This document shows positions 36,277 to 44,917 of a DNA stretch of 64,000 nt, piece after piece (position 1 is the stretch's first letter; each line of letters begins with the position of its first letter). Origin of the DNA: Candidatus Poribacteria bacterium (GTDB lineage Bacteria > Poribacteria > WGA-4E > PCPOR2b); assembly GCA_003635265.1 (NCBI GenBank), contig PYIZ01000053.1, forward strand, positions 62,001-126,000, written 5' to 3'. Under the pieces are notes generated by a model that was not told the DNA's origin, did not search any database, and was given only the letters and a program-made list of their open reading frames with translations. The position numbers and the translations under genes are program-made.

Positions 36277-37479
36277 CTACCCCATAAGCTGCGCCTCTAC
36301 CGTTTCACCCGCATTTATCGTTACGCCCGCTGGAATAACGATAAAACCGTTGGCTAAGACAAGCGAGTGAAGGATGCCAGAACCTTGCGGTCCCGTTGTT
36401 TTTGCGTAATATTTCCCATCGCGCGAGGTGATAATTGCCCGCATAAAACTGACACGTCCATCTCTATTTGAGACCTCTTCGTCCAGAACCGCATTAAAAG
36501 TTGGGCGGAGCAGTTCCGAATGTCCCGCCATTTTCAGGAGCGCAGGACGGACAAAGAGCTCAAACACAACCAGCGAAGAAACCGGATTCCCCGGCAATCC
36601 AAAAATCGGTTTGCCATCAGCGATACCGTAAGCCTGCGGTTTCCCCGGCTTCATCGCTACGCGCCAAAAATTGATTTCACCGAGTTTAGATAACACCGCT
36701 TTGACAACGTCGAACTCTCCGACGGAGACCCCACCACTGGTGATGAGGGCATCCGCCCCGTCCAACGCTTCGCGGAACTTACGTTCTGTCTCCGCTTCAT
36801 CGTCACGGGCAATTCCCATATCAACGGGATAGCAGCCTGCCTCCTCGATCTGAGCGCAGATGCCGTAGCGATTACTATCTCGAATCTTGCCTGCTTCAAG
36901 TGATTGTCCGAGAGGCGTTAGCTCATCGCCTGTGGACACCACTGCCACTTTCGGACGTTTGTAAACCTCAACCTCAGATCGGTTTAGCGAAGCAAACATC
37001 GCAATTTCCTGTGGGCGGATGAGTTTGCCTTTTGACATGACCAGATCGCCCTGCCCCACACTCTCGCCCATAAACCGGACGTTCTCATCTTTTTCCACAC
37101 CTTCAAGAATTGCGACCTGTTCCCCTTCCAATTGCGTTACTTCTTTCATGACGACAGCATCCGCGCCTTCAGGCATCATCGCGCCTGTCATGATACGCGC
37201 AGCACTTCCTCGTTGCACGCGGGCTGAGGGGGCATAACCCGCCTGAATCGTCTCAATGATGGAAAGTTGGATCGGCTGCGCTTCGGACGCGTTCGACACA
37301 TCCTCCGCAACTACAGCAAAGCCATCCATCGCCGAATTGTGAAATGGTGGTATATTCTCGCTAGCGTACACATCTTCAGCGAGGATTGTGCCGAGACTGT
37401 CTAGAATACCGCGCGTTTCTGTGGGTAGAGTGGTAATGGTATCTAACATTCGTTGACGCGCTTCTTCAACAGTTAGCAT
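36277..37479 (-). CDS. moeA: molybdopterin molybdenumtransferase
   Basis: About 400 residues, the usual length. It inserts molybdate into adenylylated molybdopterin. Landmarks include PPFHNSAMDGFAVVAEDV, GSAARIMTGAMMPEGADAVV, VVSTGDELTPLG and ALITSGGVSVGEFD. I moved the start from TTG 37494 to ATG 37479 because GGAGGAA then lies at the proper spacing upstream. The ATG overlaps the end of mobA by 7 bases, so the two are translationally coupled. Its presence implies molybdoenzymes elsewhere in the genome. Confidence 0.95.
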   Translation of the reverse strand: MLTVEEARQRMLDTITTLPTETRGILDSLGTILAEDVYASENIPPFHNSAMDGFAVVAEDVSNASEAQPIQLSIIETIQAGYAPSARVQRGSAARIMTGAMMPEGADAVVMKEVTQLEGEQVAILEGVEKDENVRFMGESVGQGDLVMSKGKLIRPQEIAMFASLNRSEVEVYKRPKVAVVSTGDELTPLGQSLEAGKIRDSNRYGICAQIEEAGCYPVDMGIARDDEAETERKFREALDGADALITSGGVSVGEFDVVKAVLSKLGEINFWRVAMKPGKPQAYGIADGKPIFGLPGNPVSSLVVFELFVRPALLKMAGHSELLRPTFNAVLDEEVSNRDGRVSFMRAIITSRDGKYYAKTTGPQGSGILHSLVLANGFIVIPAGVTINAGETVEAQLMG

Positions 37480-38117
37480 GATGATTTCCTCCAATATACA
37501 GTCGCTTTCTCAAAATCTTCAGGTGTATTAATGTTGAAAAACGAAAGCCCCTGCGGATCAAAAGCCTGCCATTCATGCGGTCGCACAATGCGAACATCAA
37601 TGTGATCGTACAGCGCATGAACGCGCAATTCACCTGCTGCCAACATCGCATCAACAGCGGGTAAGCATCGTTTGGAATAAACAGCCGACAATGTTTGAAA
37701 GACGGGAGCAGACCGGTCTGCCGCTTGGACGCAGGGAACTACAGCATCATAATTACCGAGGAGGGTGGTCAGATGAGATATGAGATTCGGTTGTAACAGC
37801 GGCATATCGCAGCCGACACAGACCACCGTACTGTTTCCGGCGTAAGTCAATCCCGCGTGGAGTCCTCCCAATGCGCCCATGCCCGGCAGTATATCTGGGT
37901 ACATCGGCAACTTCAGGTCGGTGTATAGGTCTGGCTCATTCGTGATTAGCAGGAGTTCATCTGTGGCCCATTCCAGTTGGCGAATAACATGTGCAATGAG
38001 CGGCTCTTTCCCCAAGCGCATCAACGCCTTGTTTTGTCCCATGCGCCGGCTCCGTCCACCGGCAAGTATAACGCCCGTAACGGGGGTGTCTATAGCTTCC
38101 GTCATCATCCGTGACAT
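37473..38117 (-). CDS. mobA: molybdenum cofactor guanylyltransferase
   Basis: About 214 residues, the normal size. It attaches GMP to molybdenum cofactor for the DMSO-reductase family. The nucleotide-binding start is GVILAGGRSRRMGQNKAL, followed by GALGGLHAGL, VCVGCDMPLL and FFNINTPEDF. I chose the Met at 38117 because the longer track ORF (to 38231) reads through a terminator hairpin. It is the upstream gene of the mobA-moeA pair. Confidence 0.92.
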   Translation of the reverse strand: MSRMMTEAIDTPVTGVILAGGRSRRMGQNKALMRLGKEPLIAHVIRQLEWATDELLLITNEPDLYTDLKLPMYPDILPGMGALGGLHAGLTYAGNSTVVCVGCDMPLLQPNLISHLTTLLGNYDAVVPCVQAADRSAPVFQTLSAVYSKRCLPAVDAMLAAGELRVHALYDHIDVRIVRPHEWQAFDPQGLSFFNINTPEDFEKATVYWRKSSC

Positions 38118-38167
38118 CCCATCTATATGATACTTCCAATCATAGCACTTCGGGGCGGCAGCGTCAA

Positions 38168-38222
38168 TAAAAAAACAGGAGCGAGCACTATATCTAATCT
38201 GAATCTGTTTTCGTCCGCTCCT
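38168..38222 (-). terminator. terminator of the 2004-residue protein gene
   Basis: On the minus strand AGGAGCG and CGCTCCT flank a loop of about 32 bases and are followed by TGTTTTTTT. The T tract is directly after the stem. It ends transcription of the giant gene before mobA, so the two are separate units. Confidence 0.7.
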
Positions 38223-38242
38223 ACAAAGCATCAGTCTCAGAT

Positions 38243-41200
38243 CTAAGGCACCGGTGCTTCCAAAATCAGCAGTCCCAAATCGCTTGGAAACACCGGACCC
38301 GCCTCTGGCATCTGCGCTGCCCAGTAAATCGCTTGATTGTTGGATCGGTGAATGACAAAGTTGAACCCGATGCGGTTATGCTGTCGCGTTTTCAGGGGAT
38401 GAAATCCACGAAGCACGGGGAAAAATGGGATGCGCGCCTCGATAACATAGTAATTTGGCTGTTGTCTCACCGCGACATCGAGATCTGCTGCTTGATAGTT
38501 CGGGATAAATTCGGGTGCTCCCTGCCCGATATAGGGACGGTCACCATGAAAACCACCGCCTTTGGGACATATCCAAATAACATACCGGTTCGGATCGTTC
38601 GCCATCTGCAAGTAATTCGGCCTTTTGACGGCGTCCGGTTGGAGATCTATGTGCAACTCCAGCGCATCTGCATCGCGGTAATATTCGATGACATCTGGCA
38701 CAACGACATCTTCATCATAGATCTGTGCGAGCAAGTAGAGGTTATCTCGGTCCCACTGCAACCAGAGCAGCCCTTCATCTTGAGAGGTTTTGACGACTTT
38801 CTCAAGGGGCCAACCGTCCTCATGTCCATCAATCAACACCGGTCGATTTGTATGCGGCACCCAAGCGATAGAATTTGCGCGACAGCTTACGCTGATTTCA
38901 ACGTTGGTTTCACCTGTATCCGTAAGTCCATCTTCATAAGTTGCCCTGACAGTATCGCCACCAACCAGTCCAAGGATCGGTGATTGATCAACCCCCTCCG
39001 AAGGAGATGTTGATACGTCAACTATTGCTCGCCCATACTGTGTAGAAATCTGTCCCCGGAAGATATGGGAGTTCGCGTTCTCCTCATAGAGGATAATCGA
39101 TGTTTCCTGTGCTTCTGTCACAGCCTTTAGTTCTGTCGATTCAACCTTAAATGAATCGAGATTCAAGTCTGCATCCTCAAGTCGAAAATGAAGGGGAAGA
39201 CCTACATTAAAATGCCGAACTGGCGTACCGTCTTCCCGAGTGATTGCGAGATACCCACGAACGCCTTTGTTGGTGTAAGCGAAATCTTCGACGACGGGGT
39301 AGTTGACCCCCAGAAAAGTTGGTGTATAGGTTGCCCGTATCTCTTCGTCACCTTGTACGTCCAGCGTGTCATCTGCAATCGGTGTTGTGCCGTATCGGCT
39401 CGGAACAGAACCGATAAAAATGCCTTCAACGCCTGACTTCTTACGGAGTGTAACTCCAACTTCGTCCGCTGTTTTGTCGCCGGTGACTGTAATCTTGACT
39501 TCATCGGCTTCGACAACCGTGCTAAGAAGTAGATCTTCCAGCCAAAAGTAGATCGTTTGCCCGGCATTAAAGCTAGCTAATTCATGGGTTGATGCGAAAT
39601 CTTGCGGGGCGGCCGTGAAGATAGGAATTGCCGTTTCGGGATTAAACAGTGAATCAATAATGTGTGCATCAACGATGCGTAGCATTCCCGCGCTGCTGCC
39701 TAACACAACAGCTTGGGTTTCGGTCTGAACGTCAGTTTCGCCAGTTGCAGTAATTTCATCGATATATGCAGCGGTAATAACCTCTTTGTCCGTGATTTGC
39801 AGGATTTCATCCGTGGTGAGCGGTGTATCGCCTTCAATAATTGATGATTCCCCTTTTTGGGTTGGGAGATTACCCTCAAAAACTGCACTGTTAATAGATG
39901 TCTCGCGCACAATGATCTGAACATCATCAGCGACGACATTGCCCCAGACTACCACGTTCACACTGTCGGACAGCGTCGGAGATAGATTCAGGTCCTTATC
40001 TGTCAAACGAATTCTTAGCCTTTCACCTACGTTAAAGCTGCCGGTGCCCACAACAGAACCGCTGATAATCACCCCGCTGTCTGCGCTATAGATTTCCAAT
40101 TCACCTGTATCACCCGTTTCGACAGAAAGCCTCTCTTGAATAGGCACCAGTGTTGCGCCTGTGTTCTGTAGGGTATCGATATAGGTGCATATCACAACGC
40201 CTTCACCCTGTACCTGCAAGATGTTATCGTCTGGAATCGGGTCATTACCATAGGCGGTTCTAATCTCACCGCGAAAAATGTCCACACTATCCGCCGTTTT
40301 AGCCAATATCACACTGGCACTATCCCGACCCGTAACTTCAGTGAAATCGGTTTCAAGCAGCTGTGCGATTACCTCTGTGCCGTCTAGATCGGCGTCTTGG
40401 ATTTCCAAAATCAACGTATCGCCAGCTCGGAAACTTGATATCTCAAGATTTTGAGCCAAGGCATAATCAAAATTGTTCTTGTTATAGACTCTGAGTTTCC
40501 CACTGATGCCAATATTTGCCGTACAGGTATCATAAAATACCACATTAGTTTCACCTGTCGATTGCAGTTCGTCGACATAGATGGCTTGCACCTGCTCCGT
40601 TCCTCGTACCTGTAAGATACCATCGTTCTCTTGGCCCTCTGTGCCGTATGCGGTTTGGATTAAACCGAAGAAAGTTCCTTCGACGGGGTAGATGCGTGTC
40701 CCTTCCTCCATGGATTGGAACAACCGTACTGTTTCTCGATCATTCACTGTTTCCCCAACGAGCGTGATTTGAACGAATTCATCGGTGATGTCTGTGTCGA
40801 GGAGACGAAAGTAGAGTCTGTTTCCCGCATTGAAGTTTTCCAAACTGGTGACGTAATTCGCTGTGAGGATGTCGAGTACCCCGTTTTGTCCGGCACTGAC
40901 CTGCGCTGTGTCTGTGACCGTGACCTTCGTGTTTCCAGAGCCAGCTAGTGCGTCAACATAGCTGACTGTTACAGCCTCTTTTCCCGTGACTTCAAGCACA
41001 TCGTTGGTTAGGGTTGCGCTTGTTGCGTACCGGGTCCTAAATGTCCCTGTGAATTGACCCGAAACATCGTGCGCTTCTTTGAGGGCAAGTTGGTACTCAT
41101 CCTTGAGCCGATCGCCCTTTAGTAGAACGTGAACGGTTTCCTGTTGGTTCTCATCGCGGTTCAAATCTATGTCTTGCAACCGGACGCCGAGCGTACTGCC

Positions 41201-44200
41201 TGCCCTGAAAAATTTCTGATTATCCAATAATAGAAGATTGTCTGTCGAACCCAATTCAATTCGTGCCGTGTCGCCGATAGCAACGTCTGCTTGCGCGCTG
41301 ACCGGGACGTCCGTTTCGCCGGTAATCTGAATCTCATCCAAATAGATTGCTGCCACTCTCTGTGCGCCTAATGCTTCCAAGCGACCATTACGCGGTGTTG
41401 GAGTGGCATTGTAGCCCGTAACAACCGATCCAGAATAGTGTCCTTCCTTCGGTTGATAGATCAGTTTCACAGGCTCAACCTCTTGCATCTCCGGTACAAT
41501 ACACCTGACAGTTATCTCCGCATAGGGTGGTGTTGATGCATTAACCTCCTGATTCACTGAACTGCCTTCATCCGCGGATTTGCCTATTGCTTTGAGTAGG
41601 TCGGGATCTTCAACCTGTATGTAGAGGATTTCGCCAAGCTCAAATGCCTCAATCGGTTCGCCGGACTTCGTTGTTATTGCAATTGTCCCGGTCGATCCAG
41701 TATTCACTGTCACAGTGGTATTCACCGTTTGGTTTCGTTGGGTGCTGCTATAGTACGGATCGATGTATTTCAAGGAAACTGTTTCCTTACCGTGAACAAA
41801 AAGCGTTTGCGAATCTGTTCCGCCTTCCTCGTTACTGCCATAAGCGGTGGAAATCTTCGCAGCAAAGAGGGAACTGTTCTTCCCTAAATCGTTCTCTGAA
41901 TTATCATCAGCCCCGATTGCATCGGGATTCAAAGCAACAAGCGCGGGAAAGTTGGATTCACGGAGGGTAACTGGTATTAATTGACCGGATGTATCATTTC
42001 GCAATTCCGCTTCAATTGATTCCACCCGATGCCGATCTGTATTTCGATCAGCATCCCAGACACAGAGGGTCAGTGTGCTGCCAGCGTTAAACGACGAGAG
42101 CAATTCGGCTGCACGTCCATCCATGAACACAGTACTTCCACTGACTCGATTGATAAGCTCAACTTCATTCCAGCGGTTCGGTGGAGCGGTGAGTTCGTCT
42201 GAAGCGTAAGCGAGCCATCCAGATGGTCCCTTCGTCAGCTTGAGGTTAGTCATAATGTAATTGAAGCCGATAGAGCGGTCAAGCACTGGTTGAAACGCAT
42301 TTAACCCCAGATCTTTAGGGATTCTAGCTTCGAGGATATAACCACTCTCTGTTTTCGCAGCCTCCACTTCAATGTGTTCGTGGAAATCGATGTTTTGTGG
42401 AATGGCATCGAGGTGATGGTGGATCTGCGATGGATGCACCCGAGGTTGAGGACGCTGTGGATTGTGGATGGTCAAAACGAAGTGGTGTTCACTGGGCGTG
42501 TACATCCCCGGAGAACCTGTCCGCATCGTATCAATAAACAGATGCAATGCCTCGTCCCCGCTGGATTTTTGCTGCGTCGGAGGTGGTTCTGTATCTCGAT
42601 TGATAATTGCTGCGATATAAAAATTGTCATCAGCCCACTGTGCATATAGCACCACAGGCGAATCCGCAGGGTTGTCGTAGTTTTGAGGAAGCATTGGGTA
42701 AAGCAGGGGCCACTCATCTAGCGTTCCGTCAATTACGATTTGCTCGCTCATGCGAATCGCCTGCCCGATTGTTTCGTCACTCGATTCTGCTGATTCAATG
42801 GCAGTGCTGACCGCTCCGATGGTTGGATTGGCTTCAAAGATTGAGAGCTCCGAAACCGCTGCATTCGGTCCCGCCAAACGGTTAAAGTTGAGGACAATCT
42901 CGCCATCGGCATACGCCTCACGTGGGAGCCCGTAGGTGTAGGACTCAGCCTGACCTTTCGGAGGGACCAGTGCGTCGTGCAGCAGAAATCCGTCAACATT
43001 GAGGTTCTGTATCCGGCTGCCGCTCCTTTCCTGAAGATAGGTTACTTTCAGCCAGTATAATAGCGCCGGTTGTAGATCTGTGAATCTGAGGCTGACCATA
43101 TCATAATGGTAAGCAAAGCTCCTCTGACTCGGTGTATTGCCCGCCTCCACCGCATCGGGGCCCTCACCTTCTGGCAGTCGATAACGGTTTTCATCGCCGG
43201 TATCCCTATCAAACGCAAAACCTTGTACCAGATGTGGTGCTAATACGTTTCCGCCCTCTCCCATATTTTCATAGTGCATCTGTACTGCGTTGTACTCATC
43301 TAGTCTGTTGTCAGTCGGAGGGGGTAACCGGTAGGTGTCCGTGAAAATCTCAAACTCTCGAATCTCAGGATAATCTCCGTACCAATCCCCCTGCTCAATC
43401 TGCAAGCGGACGTAACGTCCTGATATCGGCGGCTGAAATTGACGTAGGTGGGTAACCGTTTCATCAACAAGTGTGTGAGACGCAAAGACCTCCCTATATT
43501 CCTGTCCGTCGTCGCTGACGGAAAAGTGATACCGCTTCAGATTGTTGCCGGGACCGTCTGTCGTCAGACGCACACCGTAGATCTGCTGATTTGAGCCGAG
43601 ATCGCCAATCACTTGAATCTCGCTTGTCGGTGCCTTAAAGGAGATTTCCACCACTTTCTTTCCATCCCCTTGCGTTGCCTTGTTTTCTATTCGTTCTGCG
43701 CCGATCCATTTAGCGTTCTCAAAGGGAAGGAGGTCCGTCAGTCGTGGGAGGTCAGCGACGTTGTAGTTGGCATTGAGCACCAAAATTGGGCTATGGGGTT
43801 GATAGCGGGGACCGACGCGAAACGCATCTTTTTGCAGTTGCGGCTTGCTACTGAACCAGTCGTTGATAACGACTTGCACCCAGCGCGCTTCAACCGGAAG
43901 GGGAAATGCCTGTCGGGGATATGTATATTCGCGGGAACTACCTGTATAAGAAAAGGCCCGTTCAAACCGCTGCCCAGTCCGATTGGTGTGAACAAGGAGG
44001 TCATATTGCCTAGGACCGCTCTCATCGGGGTTCTCGAAGCGGATTTCTGCCTTATCAATCCTGTACACGAACCCCAGATCGTACGTTGTGACAATCGGAT
44101 CCGTTCGCAGAATGCCCGTGTAGTGGAGTGGTTCATTATCAAGCGTGCGAACAGGTGCGATAAAATCCTGATCGTCAACCGGAGTAACCTCTCCACGCGG

Positions 44201-44257
44201 AAAAAACAGGAATCCGAGAAGCAGCGCACTTCCGCCAAGTATCAGATACTTTATCAT
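38243..44257 (-). CDS. giant secreted modular protein: discoidin-like, two CBM9-like domains, Ig-like repeats
   Basis: 2004 residues, the largest gene here. It starts with a hydrophobic signal (LILGGSALLLGFLFF). The first 330 or so residues contain two discoidin-like beta-sandwich stretches (VYRIDKAEIRFENPDESG, GVRLTTDGPGN). Around 495-715 a CBM9/DOMON-like domain begins IVIDGTLDEWPLLYP. About seven degenerate repeats of 130-170 residues follow, each with a FNAG...L.D.DLN strand, an F.G.I.T.YG strand and an A.Y.DEIT.TGET strand. A second CBM9-like domain (VLIDGHEDGWPLEKV) closes the protein. Probably an extracellular or surface carbohydrate- or matrix-binding protein. The promoter at 44330 and terminator at 38168 make it a single-gene unit. 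Confidence 0.85.
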   Translation of the reverse strand: MIKYLILGGSALLLGFLFFPRGEVTPVDDQDFIAPVRTLDNEPLHYTGILRTDPIVTTYDLGFVYRIDKAEIRFENPDESGPRQYDLLVHTNRTGQRFERAFSYTGSSREYTYPRQAFPLPVEARWVQVVINDWFSSKPQLQKDAFRVGPRYQPHSPILVLNANYNVADLPRLTDLLPFENAKWIGAERIENKATQGDGKKVVEISFKAPTSEIQVIGDLGSNQQIYGVRLTTDGPGNNLKRYHFSVSDDGQEYREVFASHTLVDETVTHLRQFQPPISGRYVRLQIEQGDWYGDYPEIREFEIFTDTYRLPPPTDNRLDEYNAVQMHYENMGEGGNVLAPHLVQGFAFDRDTGDENRYRLPEGEGPDAVEAGNTPSQRSFAYHYDMVSLRFTDLQPALLYWLKVTYLQERSGSRIQNLNVDGFLLHDALVPPKGQAESYTYGLPREAYADGEIVLNFNRLAGPNAAVSELSIFEANPTIGAVSTAIESAESSDETIGQAIRMSEQIVIDGTLDEWPLLYPMLPQNYDNPADSPVVLYAQWADDNFYIAAIINRDTEPPPTQQKSSGDEALHLFIDTMRTGSPGMYTPSEHHFVLTIHNPQRPQPRVHPSQIHHHLDAIPQNIDFHEHIEVEAAKTESGYILEARIPKDLGLNAFQPVLDRSIGFNYIMTNLKLTKGPSGWLAYASDELTAPPNRWNEVELINRVSGSTVFMDGRAAELLSSFNAGSTLTLCVWDADRNTDRHRVESIEAELRNDTSGQLIPVTLRESNFPALVALNPDAIGADDNSENDLGKNSSLFAAKISTAYGSNEEGGTDSQTLFVHGKETVSLKYIDPYYSSTQRNQTVNTTVTVNTGSTGTIAITTKSGEPIEAFELGEILYIQVEDPDLLKAIGKSADEGSSVNQEVNASTPPYAEITVRCIVPEMQEVEPVKLIYQPKEGHYSGSVVTGYNATPTPRNGRLEALGAQRVAAIYLDEIQITGETDVPVSAQADVAIGDTARIELGSTDNLLLLDNQKFFRAGSTLGVRLQDIDLNRDENQQETVHVLLKGDRLKDEYQLALKEAHDVSGQFTGTFRTRYATSATLTNDVLEVTGKEAVTVSYVDALAGSGNTKVTVTDTAQVSAGQNGVLDILTANYVTSLENFNAGNRLYFRLLDTDITDEFVQITLVGETVNDRETVRLFQSMEEGTRIYPVEGTFFGLIQTAYGTEGQENDGILQVRGTEQVQAIYVDELQSTGETNVVFYDTCTANIGISGKLRVYNKNNFDYALAQNLEISSFRAGDTLILEIQDADLDGTEVIAQLLETDFTEVTGRDSASVILAKTADSVDIFRGEIRTAYGNDPIPDDNILQVQGEGVVICTYIDTLQNTGATLVPIQERLSVETGDTGELEIYSADSGVIISGSVVGTGSFNVGERLRIRLTDKDLNLSPTLSDSVNVVVWGNVVADDVQIIVRETSINSAVFEGNLPTQKGESSIIEGDTPLTTDEILQITDKEVITAAYIDEITATGETDVQTETQAVVLGSSAGMLRIVDAHIIDSLFNPETAIPIFTAAPQDFASTHELASFNAGQTIYFWLEDLLLSTVVEADEVKITVTGDKTADEVGVTLRKKSGVEGIFIGSVPSRYGTTPIADDTLDVQGDEEIRATYTPTFLGVNYPVVEDFAYTNKGVRGYLAITREDGTPVRHFNVGLPLHFRLEDADLNLDSFKVESTELKAVTEAQETSIILYEENANSHIFRGQISTQYGRAIVDVSTSPSEGVDQSPILGLVGGDTVRATYEDGLTDTGETNVEISVSCRANSIAWVPHTNRPVLIDGHEDGWPLEKVVKTSQDEGLLWLQWDRDNLYLLAQIYDEDVVVPDVIEYYRDADALELHIDLQPDAVKRPNYLQMANDPNRYVIWICPKGGGFHGDRPYIGQGAPEFIPNYQAADLDVAVRQQPNYYVIEARIPFFPVLRGFHPLKTRQHNRIGFNFVIHRSNNQAIYWAAQMPEAGPVFPSDLGLLILEAPVP

Positions 44258-44299
44258 GAGGCGTCAGATCTCCTTACAATCATAAGACACGATCTGTTT

Positions 44300-44339
44300 G
44301 AATATACTCCAAACGAAGCAAACGGTAAGAGTATATATC
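44300..44339 (-). promoter_or_regulatory. dyad overlapping the -10 of the giant gene
   Basis: GAATATACTC at 44300-44309 and GAGTATATATC at 44329-44339 form an inverted repeat separated by 19 bases. The right arm overlaps the -10 hexamer, so it could be a repressor operator. It might also be chance in an AT-rich promoter. Confidence 0.4.
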
Positions 44340-44358
44340 ACGCCTTACAAAAAGTCAA
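44330..44358 (-). promoter_or_regulatory. sigma70-type promoter of the giant secreted-protein gene
   Basis: On the minus strand TTGACT, a 17-base spacer and TATACT. It lies about 75 bases upstream of the ATG at 44257. A separate AAGGAG is 12 bases ahead of that ATG. Confidence 0.65.
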
Positions 44359-44917
44359 AAATCGTAACACTTTTTGGCAGACCGAGCGGAAACGCGGGAA
44401 CAGGTAGGGTTCGATTGGCGGGTTTTCTAGCAACGAACACTAGAGTCGAAACCGGAGGTGGATTGTCAAATGAGGTAGAACAGATCTGTATTGAGATGCA
44501 AGGATAGTCCTATGCAATAAAACATAAATTTCATTCTTATGTTTCTACTAAAGTTTGGATAATTCACGGCACGGCTGGCTAGTTGAAACCGCTCTTAGTG
44601 ACGCTAAACAGCACTTAGAAATCATTCTCACTTGACTTTATACCAGAGGGAAGGAAGCAACTTCAGCAAAATTGAAGATTCCCACCATATTGGCTTAAAA
44701 CCCAACGTGGCGCAGGTTGCCCAACCTGCGATCCCCCGGGAGCTAGATATTTTCAATTTTGGAAAATCGACCTACAGAAACCCGACATCGTTTCTGACGT
44801 GTGAACAAAGGGTTGGGAGACCCAACCCCTACGAAGAATCATGCGCCTATGCCCCCTCTTGATTGTCTAATTGCGCTGAAATGTCAACAGAACCTACGAA
44901 GATGTTATAAATGATTG
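44359..44917. other. repeat-bearing intergenic region
   Basis: No gene supported. Palindromes: CGCAGGTTG-CC-CAACCTGCG at 44711-44730 and GGGTTGGG-AGA-CCCAACCC at 44810-44828; the second is the reverse complement of the hairpin at 794-816. ATGTCAACAGAACCTACGA near 44882 is the inverse of the repeat at 34963. The short track ORF at 44632 is read through these repeats. Confidence 0.6.

Noticed and set aside
44632-44862. 76-residue ORF
   Set aside because: It is read through two palindromes and a repeat, so it is not a credible gene.
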